Shown in pieces: positions 9,325-18,254 of a stretch of DNA of 64,000 bases. This DNA is from Tenacibaculum holothuriorum (GTDB lineage: Bacteria; Bacteroidota; Bacteroidia; Flavobacteriales; Flavobacteriaceae), in contig NZ_LAPZ01000007.1 in the NCBI RefSeq assembly GCF_002120225.1, positions 62,001-126,000 on the forward strand. Direction: 5' to 3'. The notes beneath the pieces are model-generated. The model was not told where the DNA came from. It did no database searches and saw nothing but the letters and a program-made list of their open reading frames with translations. Position 1 is the first letter of the stretch. Each line of letters starts with the position of its first letter. The position numbers and the translations under genes are program-made.

Positions 9325-9348
9325 ATTATTGAATTATATTATGTTTAT

Positions 9349-9501
9349 TTAGTTCTTTTTGCTTTCATAAGCTTCCTCTAAAGCTTCAATTTGCATTTCT
9401 GGATAATCAAAACCAGTACCTGAAAGTTTATCGAGTATCCAAGAAGCTTTTTTCATATCCATACCAATTAAAGCTTCGGCAAAATCTCTAGTAATAATCA
9501 T
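9349..9501 (-). CDS. Unknown 50-aa protein
   Basis: A short frame from ATG at 9501 to TAA at 9349, too small for usual cut-offs. The product is acidic and largely helical (MIITRDFAEALIGMD at the start, EALEEAYESKKN at the end), with no cysteines and no membrane segment. It is followed by its own terminator (9298-9324), which supports it being a real gene. Its first bases overlap the decayed AraC gene on the other strand. I do not know its function. Confidence 0.55.
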   Translation of the reverse strand: MIITRDFAEALIGMDMKKASWILDKLSGTGFDYPEMQIEALEEAYESKKN

Positions 9502-9966
9502 TTTATAAAAGCTACAGATAATAATTTATTGTTTTTATCGCCAAGACATACTATATATTGGAAAGTTTTAGGGGAAGATACAATTCACGAAAAAATAGAT
9601 TATTTAATACTATTTAAGCCTGAGTTCCTCTCGTTCAGCGAAACTGTTTATGATATTTATAAAACTTTTCCATTTTTTAATCATAATGCAAATCCTATTT
9701 TTCGTATTTCTGATGAGCTAAAAAAGTATTTTAAAGAACTTATCGAAAAAATTTATTTTGAGTATCAAAACAATAAACAAGATAGTATTGAATACATACG
9801 AAGTTATCTCACTATTTTTCTTTTAACAGCCAAAAGAGAATTAATGCATTCTACTAAAACAATTACTGAAGTAGCTTTTTTACTTGGATTTGAAGATGTT
9901 TCAAACTTTGTGAAGTATTTTAAAAAGCAAACAGGAGTTACTCCTTTAAAATTTATAAAAACCTAA
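9472..9966 (+). pseudogene. Decayed AraC-family transcriptional regulator
   Basis: The readable part, about 165 codons from a stop at 9469 to 9966, matches pieces of a flavobacterial AraC regulator: the end of the N-terminal cupin-like sensor domain (NNLLFLSPRHTIYW), the linker helices, and the last part of the DNA-binding domain (TITEVAFLLGFED, then FVKYFKKQTGVTP). Intact members have about 280-300 residues. The beginning of the sensor domain is missing and there is no ATG, only a TTG at 9529. The first helix-turn-helix is also absent: the sequence jumps from RSYLTIFLL straight to TAKRELMHSTK. Two deletions therefore make DNA binding unlikely. The neighbouring secreted protein at 10053 may have been its target. 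Confidence 0.75.
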
Positions 9967-10052
9967 TATTTTACCTTTTTTACATTGTTTTTAGTATTTA
10001 ATTAATGCTTTTGGCACAATAATTTTGTGACGTAATTTAAAAGCAGATTAAA

Positions 10053-10688
10053 ATGAATATCAAAAATGTAACAATACTTATATTAATAATAACAACTTTT
10101 TTTACTATAAAATTAAATGCTCAAAGTAATTTAAAAGTAACTACCAATGCCGATGATTTAGAAATAGGCTTAACACTATTTAAACCGTTAACTCAAGACT
10201 ATAAACTAACTCTTTTTAGTTTAAATGAAGCTGGATATAGTTATGACAATAATAAAACAGAGTTTATGACTTATAATATTATTAGTTATGATGTATACAA
10301 AGGTATAGCGCCAACAATAGGAACTCGATTTATAAAACAAGAATTTGTTGATAAAGCTGTATTATTAGGAGGTTTAGGGTATACTTATGCAAAAGAAAAG
10401 TTTTTTATGACAACAGTGTTTACTTCTGAATTTCAAAACAATCCTGATTATGAGTTTTTTATTACCTCACAGTATAGACCAAAACTAACTGAAAAATTAA
10501 TAGGATATTTTGAATTTGAATCTTCAATGAACTTTAATTCTCAATCACATTTATTTAGTTTTCAAAAGTTTAGGCTTGGAGTCGATTTCAAAAAACTTCA
10601 AGCAGGTTTTTCTTTAGATAATTATCAATATGGAAAAAATTGGGAATACGAGTTTAAACCAGGTGTATTTGTACAGTTAACCTTGTAA
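10053..10688 (+). CDS. Secreted or outer-membrane protein of unknown function
   Basis: A 211-aa protein with a clear signal peptide (MNIKNVTILILIITTFF... cut near NAQ-S at about residue 24). The mature part consists of alternating short strands with aromatic residues and ends in VQLTL, a pattern fitting a small outer-membrane beta barrel. No catalytic motif is visible. It has its own strong terminator downstream. A decayed AraC regulator lies just upstream, so the gene may have lost its former control. A TAATTTTG promoter-like -7 box lies at 10020-10027. Confidence 0.75.
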   Translation: MNIKNVTILILIITTFFTIKLNAQSNLKVTTNADDLEIGLTLFKPLTQDYKLTLFSLNEAGYSYDNNKTEFMTYNIISYDVYKGIAPTIGTRFIKQEFVDKAVLLGGLGYTYAKEKFFMTTVFTSEFQNNPDYEFFITSQYRPKLTEKLIGYFEFESSMNFNSQSHLFSFQKFRLGVDFKKLQAGFSLDNYQYGKNWEYEFKPGVFVQLTL

Positions 10689-10691
10689 AAT

Positions 10692-10736
10692 AAATAAGAA
10701 AACACAACTTCTAAAAGTAGTTGTGTTTTCTTATTT
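10692..10736. terminator. Bidirectional rho-independent terminator
   Basis: An 18-bp perfect stem (10692-10709 with 10719-10736) and a 9-base loop, with A-rich and T-rich flanks. It lies between two converging genes and can serve both strands. Confidence 0.85.
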
Positions 10737-10769
10737 TGTATAATTAATGAGTATCTATAAAAACATCAA

Positions 10770-12758
10770 TTAATTTCCAATTTGATTAAAAGTAGCGGTT
10801 TCTAAAGCATTAGGATTAGAAGCTGTAATTTCGAAAATAGCATCATTAAAATCATTATCACCATTGGGTACATTAATATCTTCAAAAGCTATTACTGTAG
10901 AATTACAGGTTACGTCATAAAAAATAATACTCTGTTGTCTACCACTAAGGTTATAATCAATATCGGTATGTTGAGAGTAGTAACCGTCTGTAATACTTCC
11001 GTTTCTCCATCCGTTAGCAATTAAAAAGAAACTTACTACTGTTCCTGGTTCAAAACTTCCTAATAAACGCATGGTATTTCCTCTTACTAATTCTCCTCCA
11101 GATCTTTCTGCTGATGCATTTGGAAAAATAACAATTTTGTCAATTTGATCTGAGCTTGTAGGTTTATTTCCTTCTTGATATGTGTAATATCCCAATACAT
11201 TTTTATAACCCGCACCTTCATCAATAAATGTTAAATACAAATCGGTTTCTTCTTTTATGACTAAGTTTTTTACAGGATTCGCAAAATATTCAGGATGTGC
11301 TGTCATAGCATTTTGTCTTTCAGGTAAAACATTTGCGTAAATATTAGGTAATAAGGTACTGCACACTTCTTTATCTTCTTCTAATCCATCTGGTTTTCCT
11401 TGATTGTTATAGGTAGTAATTGTTTTGTATTCATCTTTAATACGTTTTCTTAAAATTTTGAATCCACCACCACCTTTGGCAATGAAAACCCATTCACCAT
11501 CGGCAACAATATAATTAGCAGAAGCACCTTCTTCTGCCATATCCCAATAAAAAACAGGTAAAATATCTTCTCCATTATTTGTTGGATGAGGCGAAATAGA
11601 AATTCCGTCAGAACCATTTGCTGCATATATATAATCGTTATCGGTACTTACTCCGTTTGTGTTTCCAACAACTAACATAGTTCCTTTAGATTCATTTGTG
11701 ATTTCCCCAGAAGTTACGTCAACTAAGGCAATTCCATCTTTTCCTTTGGCTATATAAAGTTGATTATTATTGATAGGGGAGAACTCCATAGTAGATTTTC
11801 CTCGGTAAGTTTCAGCTACATTTTGATGCCAAATAGAGCCAATACTGTAAGAGGTTGAGTTTAAATTTTCATTCACATTATCGACTCTAATTTGGGCATC
11901 TTCCCCCGTAATTAAACTGACTACTTTACTGTTATTTGATGCTCCGTTTACAGCAACATATTTAGCATTGCTATAAGTTTCTGAAGCAATTGCTGATAAA
12001 TTATTTTTATTAAGTTGAATAGTGCCACCATGTGTTTTTCCTGAAGTGACATATAAGTAATTATCAGTAATGGCAATACCATTTGCTGAAGCTGAAACTC
12101 CAGAGTTTTCATAGATATTAGATAAATTTACTCGTCGAAAATTTTCTGTAAAGAGCCCAGTATCAGCTTCTAATTCATATAACTGAGCTCCGTGAGCAGC
12201 ATCAGACATTGCTAACCACACTTTAAGAAAAGAAGAATTGTCTGTATACCCAGAAGTTACGGCATTGATATCGGAATTAAAAAAGGAAGCTTGACTTATA
12301 ATTGCAGGAAAATTAGGGTTAGATAAATCGATAATTTCTACTGCTCCTAAATGAATATTTCCTTGTTTGTGGTAGCTTACATAAGCTTTATTATTTGATA
12401 AAGTAATATGAGTAGCGCTTAATGTTTCTCCACTTAAATTTAATGGAGCTACTTCGGCTACATGCTCCCAATAGTATTGTTCTTGTGTTCCGTTTACATT
12501 GCTAGAAATTTTGCCTAAGCTTCTAGCATTTACACCAGTAACTAATGGAGTTATTGTTGCAGTTCTATTGATATACGTAATTCTCTCTGATAAAGTCGAA
12601 GTATTGTTGTCTATTTTGTAGGGAGATGTTTCAGTTATAATTTCTTCTAAATTTTCATCACTGAAATCTTCTGATGAATTGCAACTTATAAAAATTCCTA
12701 TTAAAATAATAATGATGATTTTTACGTAGTTTTCTTTTGTGTTAATTTTTTGCAGCAT
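10770..12758 (-). CDS. Large surface lipoprotein with LVIVD-type beta-propeller repeats and C-terminal DUF4114 domain
   Basis: A 662-aa exported protein. The N-terminus has a lipoprotein signal ending in GIFISC (lipid-attached Cys near residue 26). Residues about 85-430 contain repeated blade-like segments typical of LVIVD/propeller proteins (AVEIIDLSNPNFP, IALVDVTSGEI, YIYAANGSDGI). The C-terminal part, about 500-650, matches the DUF4114 pattern (LTFIDEGAGYKNVLGYY...GDNDFNDAIFEI), which includes an acidic GDNDFND loop that probably binds calcium. Such proteins sit on the outer surface; function is unknown, with adhesion or matrix binding the most likely idea. It lies 107 bp downstream of the glycosyltransferase gene on the same strand and might belong to that polysaccharide locus. 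Confidence 0.8.
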   Translation of the reverse strand: MLQKINTKENYVKIIIIILIGIFISCNSSEDFSDENLEEIITETSPYKIDNNTSTLSERITYINRTATITPLVTGVNARSLGKISSNVNGTQEQYYWEHVAEVAPLNLSGETLSATHITLSNNKAYVSYHKQGNIHLGAVEIIDLSNPNFPAIISQASFFNSDINAVTSGYTDNSSFLKVWLAMSDAAHGAQLYELEADTGLFTENFRRVNLSNIYENSGVSASANGIAITDNYLYVTSGKTHGGTIQLNKNNLSAIASETYSNAKYVAVNGASNNSKVVSLITGEDAQIRVDNVNENLNSTSYSIGSIWHQNVAETYRGKSTMEFSPINNNQLYIAKGKDGIALVDVTSGEITNESKGTMLVVGNTNGVSTDNDYIYAANGSDGISISPHPTNNGEDILPVFYWDMAEEGASANYIVADGEWVFIAKGGGGFKILRKRIKDEYKTITTYNNQGKPDGLEEDKEVCSTLLPNIYANVLPERQNAMTAHPEYFANPVKNLVIKEETDLYLTFIDEGAGYKNVLGYYTYQEGNKPTSSDQIDKIVIFPNASAERSGGELVRGNTMRLLGSFEPGTVVSFFLIANGWRNGSITDGYYSQHTDIDYNLSGRQQSIIFYDVTCNSTVIAFEDINVPNGDNDFNDAIFEITASNPNALETATFNQIGN

Positions 12759-12865
12759 TTTAATTGAGGTTTAAGTTAATAATACTGTAAATGTATTTTG
12801 AAACTGTACTTTTTTTAGCTGTTTTTCGGTCAAAGGAATGTATGTTTCGGTAAGTGGTAATACTC

Positions 12866-14185
12866 TTACAAACCAGCTCTTTTTGCTTGAATAGATGATT
12901 TATAAGGATTCCAAGGATCTTCAAAAGAACGTTTAAAGAAGAATTCTTTGTAATAGGCAGCGGTTCTTATAATTCTTAAATAAGTACCTGTGTAAATAGT
13001 CATTAAAGATACGTATGGCCATAAGTATAACTCTTCTTTTTTTCTTTCAGAAAATAAATACATGCTAAACATTTGTACATAAGACATTACAAAGTAGAGC
13101 ATGAAATTCATAGGAATTACAAACTGTAATTGACTAGTGTAGTTTACAATAATGTCAATAATGTAAATCCACCAAAGAATATCGAGAATTATATTGTAAA
13201 AAACGTTTTCAGCTAATGAAAAAAAGTTAAGCCAGTTGAAGTTCGTATTAGGAAAATATACATCCTTATGTTTACGCACTCTAAAACGAATAATGGATTT
13301 ATCCCAACGTAAACGTTGTTTCGTTAATACTCTAAATTTAGATGGTGCATTGGTTAAACAAATAGCTTTAGGTTGAAAATATATTTTATATCCAGATTTT
13401 CTAATTTTTACGGTAATATCGCCATCTAGCCCAGGGCCAATATCCCAACCACCAATACTATCTATAATATCTTTTCTAAAGGCACCAAAAGCACCAGATA
13501 TGATTTTATATATTCCTAAATAAGAAGTAATGATCCTACCAACCGATACTGTTTTTAAGTATTCTATAGCTTGTAGTCTAGCACATAAACTCTCTCGGTA
13601 ATTACGCACTTTTACATTGCCGCCAACAGCACCAATTTTTTCATCTAAGTAAAAAGGAATCAATACTTGTTCTATGGCATCATAGTCAAAAGAGCAATCT
13701 GCATCGAGATGTACGATGTATTTCCCTTTGCTATATCGTAAAGCTAAATTGGCTGCGGAAGCTTTTCCCCCTCGCATCTCGTTTCTAATGAACATATCTA
13801 TAAGACCAAGACGCTCTAAGTTTTTTCCAATGATAGGAGTGTCATCATCAGAGCCGTCATCAATAATAATAAGTTCAAAGTTTTTAAAGGTTTGTTCAGC
13901 AAGTGATTTGGTTAGTTTATATAAATGTTTTCCTTCATTTTTACCAGGAATTATTACTGATACAAATGGATTTTCGGCAAATAATTTTCGTTTGGCTTCT
14001 TGGAGTTTTTCTGCTCTTTTTTTTCGTGTTAACCAGAAAATTCCATAGATAATGTAATCAACAATAATATAACGTGTAAATTCGAAAATAACAAAGTACC
14101 AAAACACTCTTATAAACTTGTTAATTCCAACAACAAACCAATAATTAATATATTCTGGAAATAAATTGTGTATACTTACTATCAT
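12866..14185 (-). CDS. Membrane-bound processive glycosyltransferase, family 2
   Basis: A 439-aa inner-membrane polymerising glycosyltransferase of the hyaluronan/poly-GlcNAc/cellulose synthase type. One to two membrane helices (about 20-52) precede the GT-A domain: VSVIIPGKNEG at 75-85, IIIDDGS at 106-112, DAD at 161-163, GLDGDIT around 252-258 and the processivity motif QRLRW at 290-294. Three to four membrane helices follow (about 315-400), forming the export channel. This motif set implies synthesis of a linear polysaccharide from a nucleotide sugar on the cytoplasmic side and its extrusion. The start overlaps the stop of the upstream zinc-ribbon protein by four bases (ATGA). The nearby nucleotide-sugar dehydrogenase suggests a uronic-acid-containing polymer, though that gene is frameshifted here. 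Confidence 0.9.
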   Translation of the reverse strand: MIVSIHNLFPEYINYWFVVGINKFIRVFWYFVIFEFTRYIIVDYIIYGIFWLTRKKRAEKLQEAKRKLFAENPFVSVIIPGKNEGKHLYKLTKSLAEQTFKNFELIIIDDGSDDDTPIIGKNLERLGLIDMFIRNEMRGGKASAANLALRYSKGKYIVHLDADCSFDYDAIEQVLIPFYLDEKIGAVGGNVKVRNYRESLCARLQAIEYLKTVSVGRIITSYLGIYKIISGAFGAFRKDIIDSIGGWDIGPGLDGDITVKIRKSGYKIYFQPKAICLTNAPSKFRVLTKQRLRWDKSIIRFRVRKHKDVYFPNTNFNWLNFFSLAENVFYNIILDILWWIYIIDIIVNYTSQLQFVIPMNFMLYFVMSYVQMFSMYLFSERKKEELYLWPYVSLMTIYTGTYLRIIRTAAYYKEFFFKRSFEDPWNPYKSSIQAKRAGL

Positions 14186-15558
14186 AGCATTGTGTAATTA
14201 TGTACTTGTTTTTCGGGTACTATTTTTTCATATTGAATTATAACTTCGTTATTGCTTTGTTGTAGATTATCACCCAATAATTTATTGAGGTTATACTGAA
14301 TGTTTTCTAATCGTTCTAGTTGGTTTTCTGTAGTTTCAGGTAATAAAATGTAATGGCAATTGTAATTTTTTGTAGCCAATACATCAGCTTCTTTTAAATA
14401 AGATTGTATTATGCCGTTGATTTCTTTTGCTAGTTCATTTTTAACATCGTTGTTTAATAGTTGTAATTGCTCGTTTTTTATCTGAATACTTACAAAGTAA
14501 CTATGACATTGAGTTGCTTTTACACGTTGGATTTCTTGCTTCAGTAATATTTTAAATAACGGAACACTTAAGCTTCCAATAGATTTTTGATTAGAGTTTT
14601 GAGCTGTTTTATTATGTCCTAAAACTTCATTTTCTCCTTTTTGTGTTAATGAATAATTTCCGATAGATTTTTCTAACAACTCGTCTAATTCGTGTTCTGT
14701 AGAACAGTCGATACAAAGCGCTTTCATATTACTGTTTTGAAACTCATGATTACAAGTGTTACATGAATAAATCGTTGAAGGTTTGTCGTAATCTATTCCT
14801 ATATGACGCAATTGTTTGTCACACTTTGGGCATTCTAACCCGTCTTCAGTTTTAAAATCTTTTTCAGGTGCTACGTGTGCGCATACAAAATGATGTATCA
14901 TGTCGTGTGCTTTTATATCTATAGAATCACATTTTGGGCAACATTCTCTAAAATTGATATAATTGCTAGAGCAACTTTTACACAAGTGAACATAGTCTTG
15001 TAAAGTAAATGACAGAAATTTTTGTTGCGTTAACTCTTCAAAGGTTTTTAATAATGATATAATTGCTGTTTGTTTGAATAATAAGGAGATGAAAGGGAAC
15101 TCATAACCAATAATACTTTGACGAGATGTAATAGGAGATAAGGTTGTGTTCCTAGTATAACAATACGCTAAAGTTTTATATTTTAAAAAGTCTTGATGGG
15201 TAGCTTTTTTAGGAGCTTGAAGGTTGTTTATTCTTTTTTTAATTGATGTAATACGCTGTGTATATGTACCTATTAATTCAATAGAAACAACTCCATCTGC
15301 GTGAATTTCTATATTCTTTGGTAATTGATGTGTTGAACTGATAAATATTGGTAATAATGCAATTGCTACAAAATCATTATTTCTTATTTGATGAATAATT
15401 TCTCTAGCAAATTCAACTGACTCAGTATCTATAATAAACCCATCTAGATATTCTAGTTGCTCATGTTCTAACTCATTAGCATGAGCTACTATGAGCAACG
15501 AATATCCGTCTATAAAGACTTTTCTAGAGTTGTTATTATATGTAACTAAATTGAGCAT
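14182..15558 (-). CDS. Zinc-ribbon protein with degenerate GGDEF-like C-terminus (TackOD1-like)
   Basis: A 458-aa cytoplasmic protein. Residues 1-120 look like an alpha/beta receiver-like fold (IVAHANELE, IALLPIFIS). The middle, about 190-300, has several CxxC pairs (CKSC, CPKC, CPKC, CNTC, CIDC) that make at least two zinc ribbons, matching the pattern of the TackOD1 output domain. Residues about 330-450 resemble a diguanylate-cyclase fold (FKILLKQEIQRVKA..., YLKEADVLATKNYN) but contain no GGDEF signature, so it should be catalytically dead. It is coupled to the glycosyltransferase gene by an ATGA overlap, so a role in controlling polymer synthesis is likely. The TackOD1 name is from memory of the pattern and is moderately sure; the zinc ribbons are plain. 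Confidence 0.7.
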   Translation of the reverse strand: MLNLVTYNNNSRKVFIDGYSLLIVAHANELEHEQLEYLDGFIIDTESVEFAREIIHQIRNNDFVAIALLPIFISSTHQLPKNIEIHADGVVSIELIGTYTQRITSIKKRINNLQAPKKATHQDFLKYKTLAYCYTRNTTLSPITSRQSIIGYEFPFISLLFKQTAIISLLKTFEELTQQKFLSFTLQDYVHLCKSCSSNYINFRECCPKCDSIDIKAHDMIHHFVCAHVAPEKDFKTEDGLECPKCDKQLRHIGIDYDKPSTIYSCNTCNHEFQNSNMKALCIDCSTEHELDELLEKSIGNYSLTQKGENEVLGHNKTAQNSNQKSIGSLSVPLFKILLKQEIQRVKATQCHSYFVSIQIKNEQLQLLNNDVKNELAKEINGIIQSYLKEADVLATKNYNCHYILLPETTENQLERLENIQYNLNKLLGDNLQQSNNEVIIQYEKIVPEKQVHNYTML

Positions 15559-15577
15559 TTTAAAGTAGTTTTTTTAC

Positions 15578-16946
15578 TTATAAAGACATGTATACTTGTG
15601 TAGGGAAACGATCTTTCTTGTCTCCTTTTACATCAAAAATTAGAGTTTCTTTTGTGCCATTTTTCAGGTAATCATAGTGTGCTAAATGTTTGTAATCTTC
15701 ATGATCTACGGCTAAAACAATTGCATCAAATTCTTGAGAAGTAGCACTCACAATTTCTAATCCATAACGTCTTTTTACTTCTTCAGGATTTGCCATATAG
15801 TCTTGCACTACAATTTTGTAGCCTCTTTTTTGTAATGCTAAACACAATTCGGCAGTTTTAGAGTTTCTAATATCATTTACGTTTTCTTTAAAGGTGATTC
15901 CTTTTACTAAAATTGACACCTCATTTTTTCTAAAGCGTTTTGCTAATAATCTTCTGTCTAATTGTAAAACAATATGGTCTATCATACCTTCATTAACTTC
16001 TCTTACTCGTTCTAAAAGTTTAGGAGTATATCTATTCTCTTTAGCTTTTTCAATTAGGTAATAAGGATCTACGCCAATGCAATGTCCACCCACTAAACCA
16101 GGGAAATAGTTATGAAAGTTCCATTTTGTACCTGCAGCTTCTAATACATCTTTTGTGTTGATGTTTAAAATTCCGAAGATTTGAGAAAGTTCGTTCATTA
16201 ACCCAATGTTTACATCACGTTGAATGTTTTCTACTACTTTTGCAGATTCGGCTACTTTTATAGTTGGAGCTTTATGAACACCTGCTTCTACTACAGTTTC
16301 ATAAACATTTGAAATTAACTCTAAAGCTTCGTTGGTACTTCCAGAGACAATTTTTTTAATTTTAGTAAATGTGTGTTTGGTATCACCTGGGTTAATTCTT
16401 TCTGGTTGAATAACCAACTGTAAAATCTTCGTTGTATTTTAATCTTGAAATACGCTCTAAAATTGGCACACAAACTTCTTCTGTACATCCAGGAAAAACA
16501 GTTGATTCAAAAACAACACAATCTCCTTTTTTTAAATATTTAGCAATAGTTGCTGTTGCCGATTTTAATGGTGTAAGATTAGGCTTCTTTAACTCATTTA
16601 TAGGAGTTGGAACCGCAACAATGTAAAGCTTAGCATCTTTTAAAATTTGTTCATTTACTGTAAATGCAATGTCTTTGTTTTCAAATTCACTATTGCTTAG
16701 TTCGTTACAAGGATCCTTGTGCTGCATTAATTGCATTACTTTTTCAGCATTGATATCAAAACCAATTACTTTAAATTTAGATGCCATATGTACCGCCAAA
16801 GGCAATCCAACATAACCCAAACCAACTACAGCAATGTTTTCTTTTTTGTTTTTTAATTGATGAAATAACTGATTTCTTTTATACGCTAATTTTGGATAAT
16901 TATTTACCTCAAAATTGTTGTCGTTTGTCTTTGTAACTGTACTCAT
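15578..16946 (-). pseudogene. Nucleotide-sugar dehydrogenase (UDP-HexNAc 6-dehydrogenase type) broken by a one-base frameshift
   Basis: Two adjoining frames together make one complete enzyme of about 455 codons. The N-terminal part (16946 to 16392) has the NAD-binding Rossmann motif VVGLGYVGLPLA (41-52). It runs to VGYS and then goes out of frame (TRKN, stop). The C-terminal part (from about 16410 to 15578) resumes at PERINPGDTKH and carries the catalytic GGHCIGVDPYY cysteine motif typical of the WecC/TviB/WbpA group, which oxidises UDP-N-acetylhexosamine to the uronic acid. Family members read VGYSPERINPGD; removing one A of the coding TCAACC (plus-strand TT at 16406-16407) restores this exactly. 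It is either a real frameshift, which would stop uronate supply unless another copy exists, or a sequencing error. It is first in the polysaccharide operon. Confidence 0.88.
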
Positions 16947-17117
16947 AATTTTATTTTTTAAGGATTAAACTTTTATTGACACTTCTAAATTAGTACAGAA
17001 TTAAAGTTGAATTAAAGGTTATTAGTTGGGTAAGTAGCCTAGTAAAGATGAGTGGTTGTTTTTGTTAGATAAATGGTTTTAACTAATATTTAAATAATAG
17101 ACTACTTAAAAAGAAAA

Positions 17118-17142
17118 ACCTCCAAGTTGTAGTCTTGGAGGT
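17118..17142 (-). terminator. Rho-independent terminator after the HlyD-like gene
   Basis: ACCTCCAAG and CTTGGAGGT form a 9-bp stem with a 7-base loop; on the minus strand it is followed by TTTTCTTTTT. It ends the sensory/efflux gene group and separates it from the polysaccharide genes that start at 16946. Confidence 0.85.
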
Positions 17143-17153
17143 AGAAATAAAGA

Positions 17154-18173
17154 TTAAAATTTACTAATTTTTACTTTAAGATTTAGTTTGTAATATTTTC
17201 CCCATTCTGGAATCTCTTCTTTATTCATAGGAATAATTTCTGCTAGAATATTCCTTTCGGTAGGTTCGTATTTTTTCTGAAACTCGGTAGGTGCTTCATA
17301 CGTTGCGATATATAGTTTATTAATAATTCCTTTAGAGATACTTTTGTCAGGAAATTCTACGTTTACCATACTTCCTTCTTTTACTTTTGCAATATCTTTT
17401 AGATTAAAATAAGCTTTTATAAATACTTTTTCTACATCGTGAATTGTCATTACATTTTCGGTTTTGTAGCAAGCTTCTTCGCTATTTTTCAATATTTGCC
17501 CGATGACACCTTTTATAGGAGAAATATATGTGGTTCCATAATTAGAATTACCCCCAACAATACTTCCAGTTCTACCGTTAACATATTTTTTCTGCAGAGA
17601 AAGTAAATAAATTTCGTTTTGTAATAGTTTTATTTTTGATTGTAATTGTAGTTTTTGATGGATAATTTCATCCAATTTAGTTTTAGTGTATACATCTAAC
17701 AGAACCAATTTTATAGTTTGTTGTTCTTGTATTAATACAATTGAAAGTTGTTCTTTTAAATGTTTTAACTGAATGTTTTTTAGATGTATTTCTTTGAGAA
17801 TCTCTTGCAAATTGTCACGCTGTTTTTCGGATCTGTCAAAATTTTTAAGAATTAAAGAAGCATCACTATCAAAATCGTCTTGAAAATAGTTGAACAAGGT
17901 ATCACCGACATTTACAACTTGACCTTCATTGATAAAAATTTCTTTTACACGAATATCATTGGTAAAGTTCACATCTACTTTCTTCATTAGCATTTGTCCA
18001 TTGCCGTAAATCCAAGTAGTTTTTTTATATACGAAGCTTGCTAACCAAAAAAATAAACCAATTAAAATAATAAAATAAATAACTCTATCAATATTCAATT
18101 TCTTTTTTTTAATCTTAGGCTCTTTTAGGGTTCTTATAATAGCTTTTCCTTTTTTGTATGTAAACTTTTTCAT
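17154..18173 (-). CDS. HlyD-family membrane fusion (periplasmic adaptor) protein
   Basis: A 339-aa inner-membrane-anchored adaptor. A short basic cytoplasmic tail is followed by one membrane helix (about 31-48, YFIILIGLFFWLASF). Then come the first half of a lipoyl/barrel-sandwich domain (VKEIFINEGQVVNVGDTLF), a coiled-coil hairpin rich in L, K, E and Q (about 100-200), the second lipoyl half (TYISPIKGVIGQILKN) and a beta-barrel region. It links an inner-membrane system to the TolC-like channel encoded 81 bp upstream. There is no ABC transporter in the cluster, so the partner may be the family 2 glycosyltransferase, an arrangement comparable to Alg44-type polymer export. That partnership is inference. 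Confidence 0.85.
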   Translation of the reverse strand: MKKFTYKKGKAIIRTLKEPKIKKKKLNIDRVIYFIILIGLFFWLASFVYKKTTWIYGNGQMLMKKVDVNFTNDIRVKEIFINEGQVVNVGDTLFNYFQDDFDSDASLILKNFDRSEKQRDNLQEILKEIHLKNIQLKHLKEQLSIVLIQEQQTIKLVLLDVYTKTKLDEIIHQKLQLQSKIKLLQNEIYLLSLQKKYVNGRTGSIVGGNSNYGTTYISPIKGVIGQILKNSEEACYKTENVMTIHDVEKVFIKAYFNLKDIAKVKEGSMVNVEFPDKSISKGIINKLYIATYEAPTEFQKKYEPTERNILAEIIPMNKEEIPEWGKYYKLNLKVKISKF

Positions 18174-18254
18174 CCCTTTAATTTTATATTAATTTGTCTT
18201 TTTGTTGTATTGGTAAATGTTATCCATTGCCTACTAAATACCCATTATGGGCTT

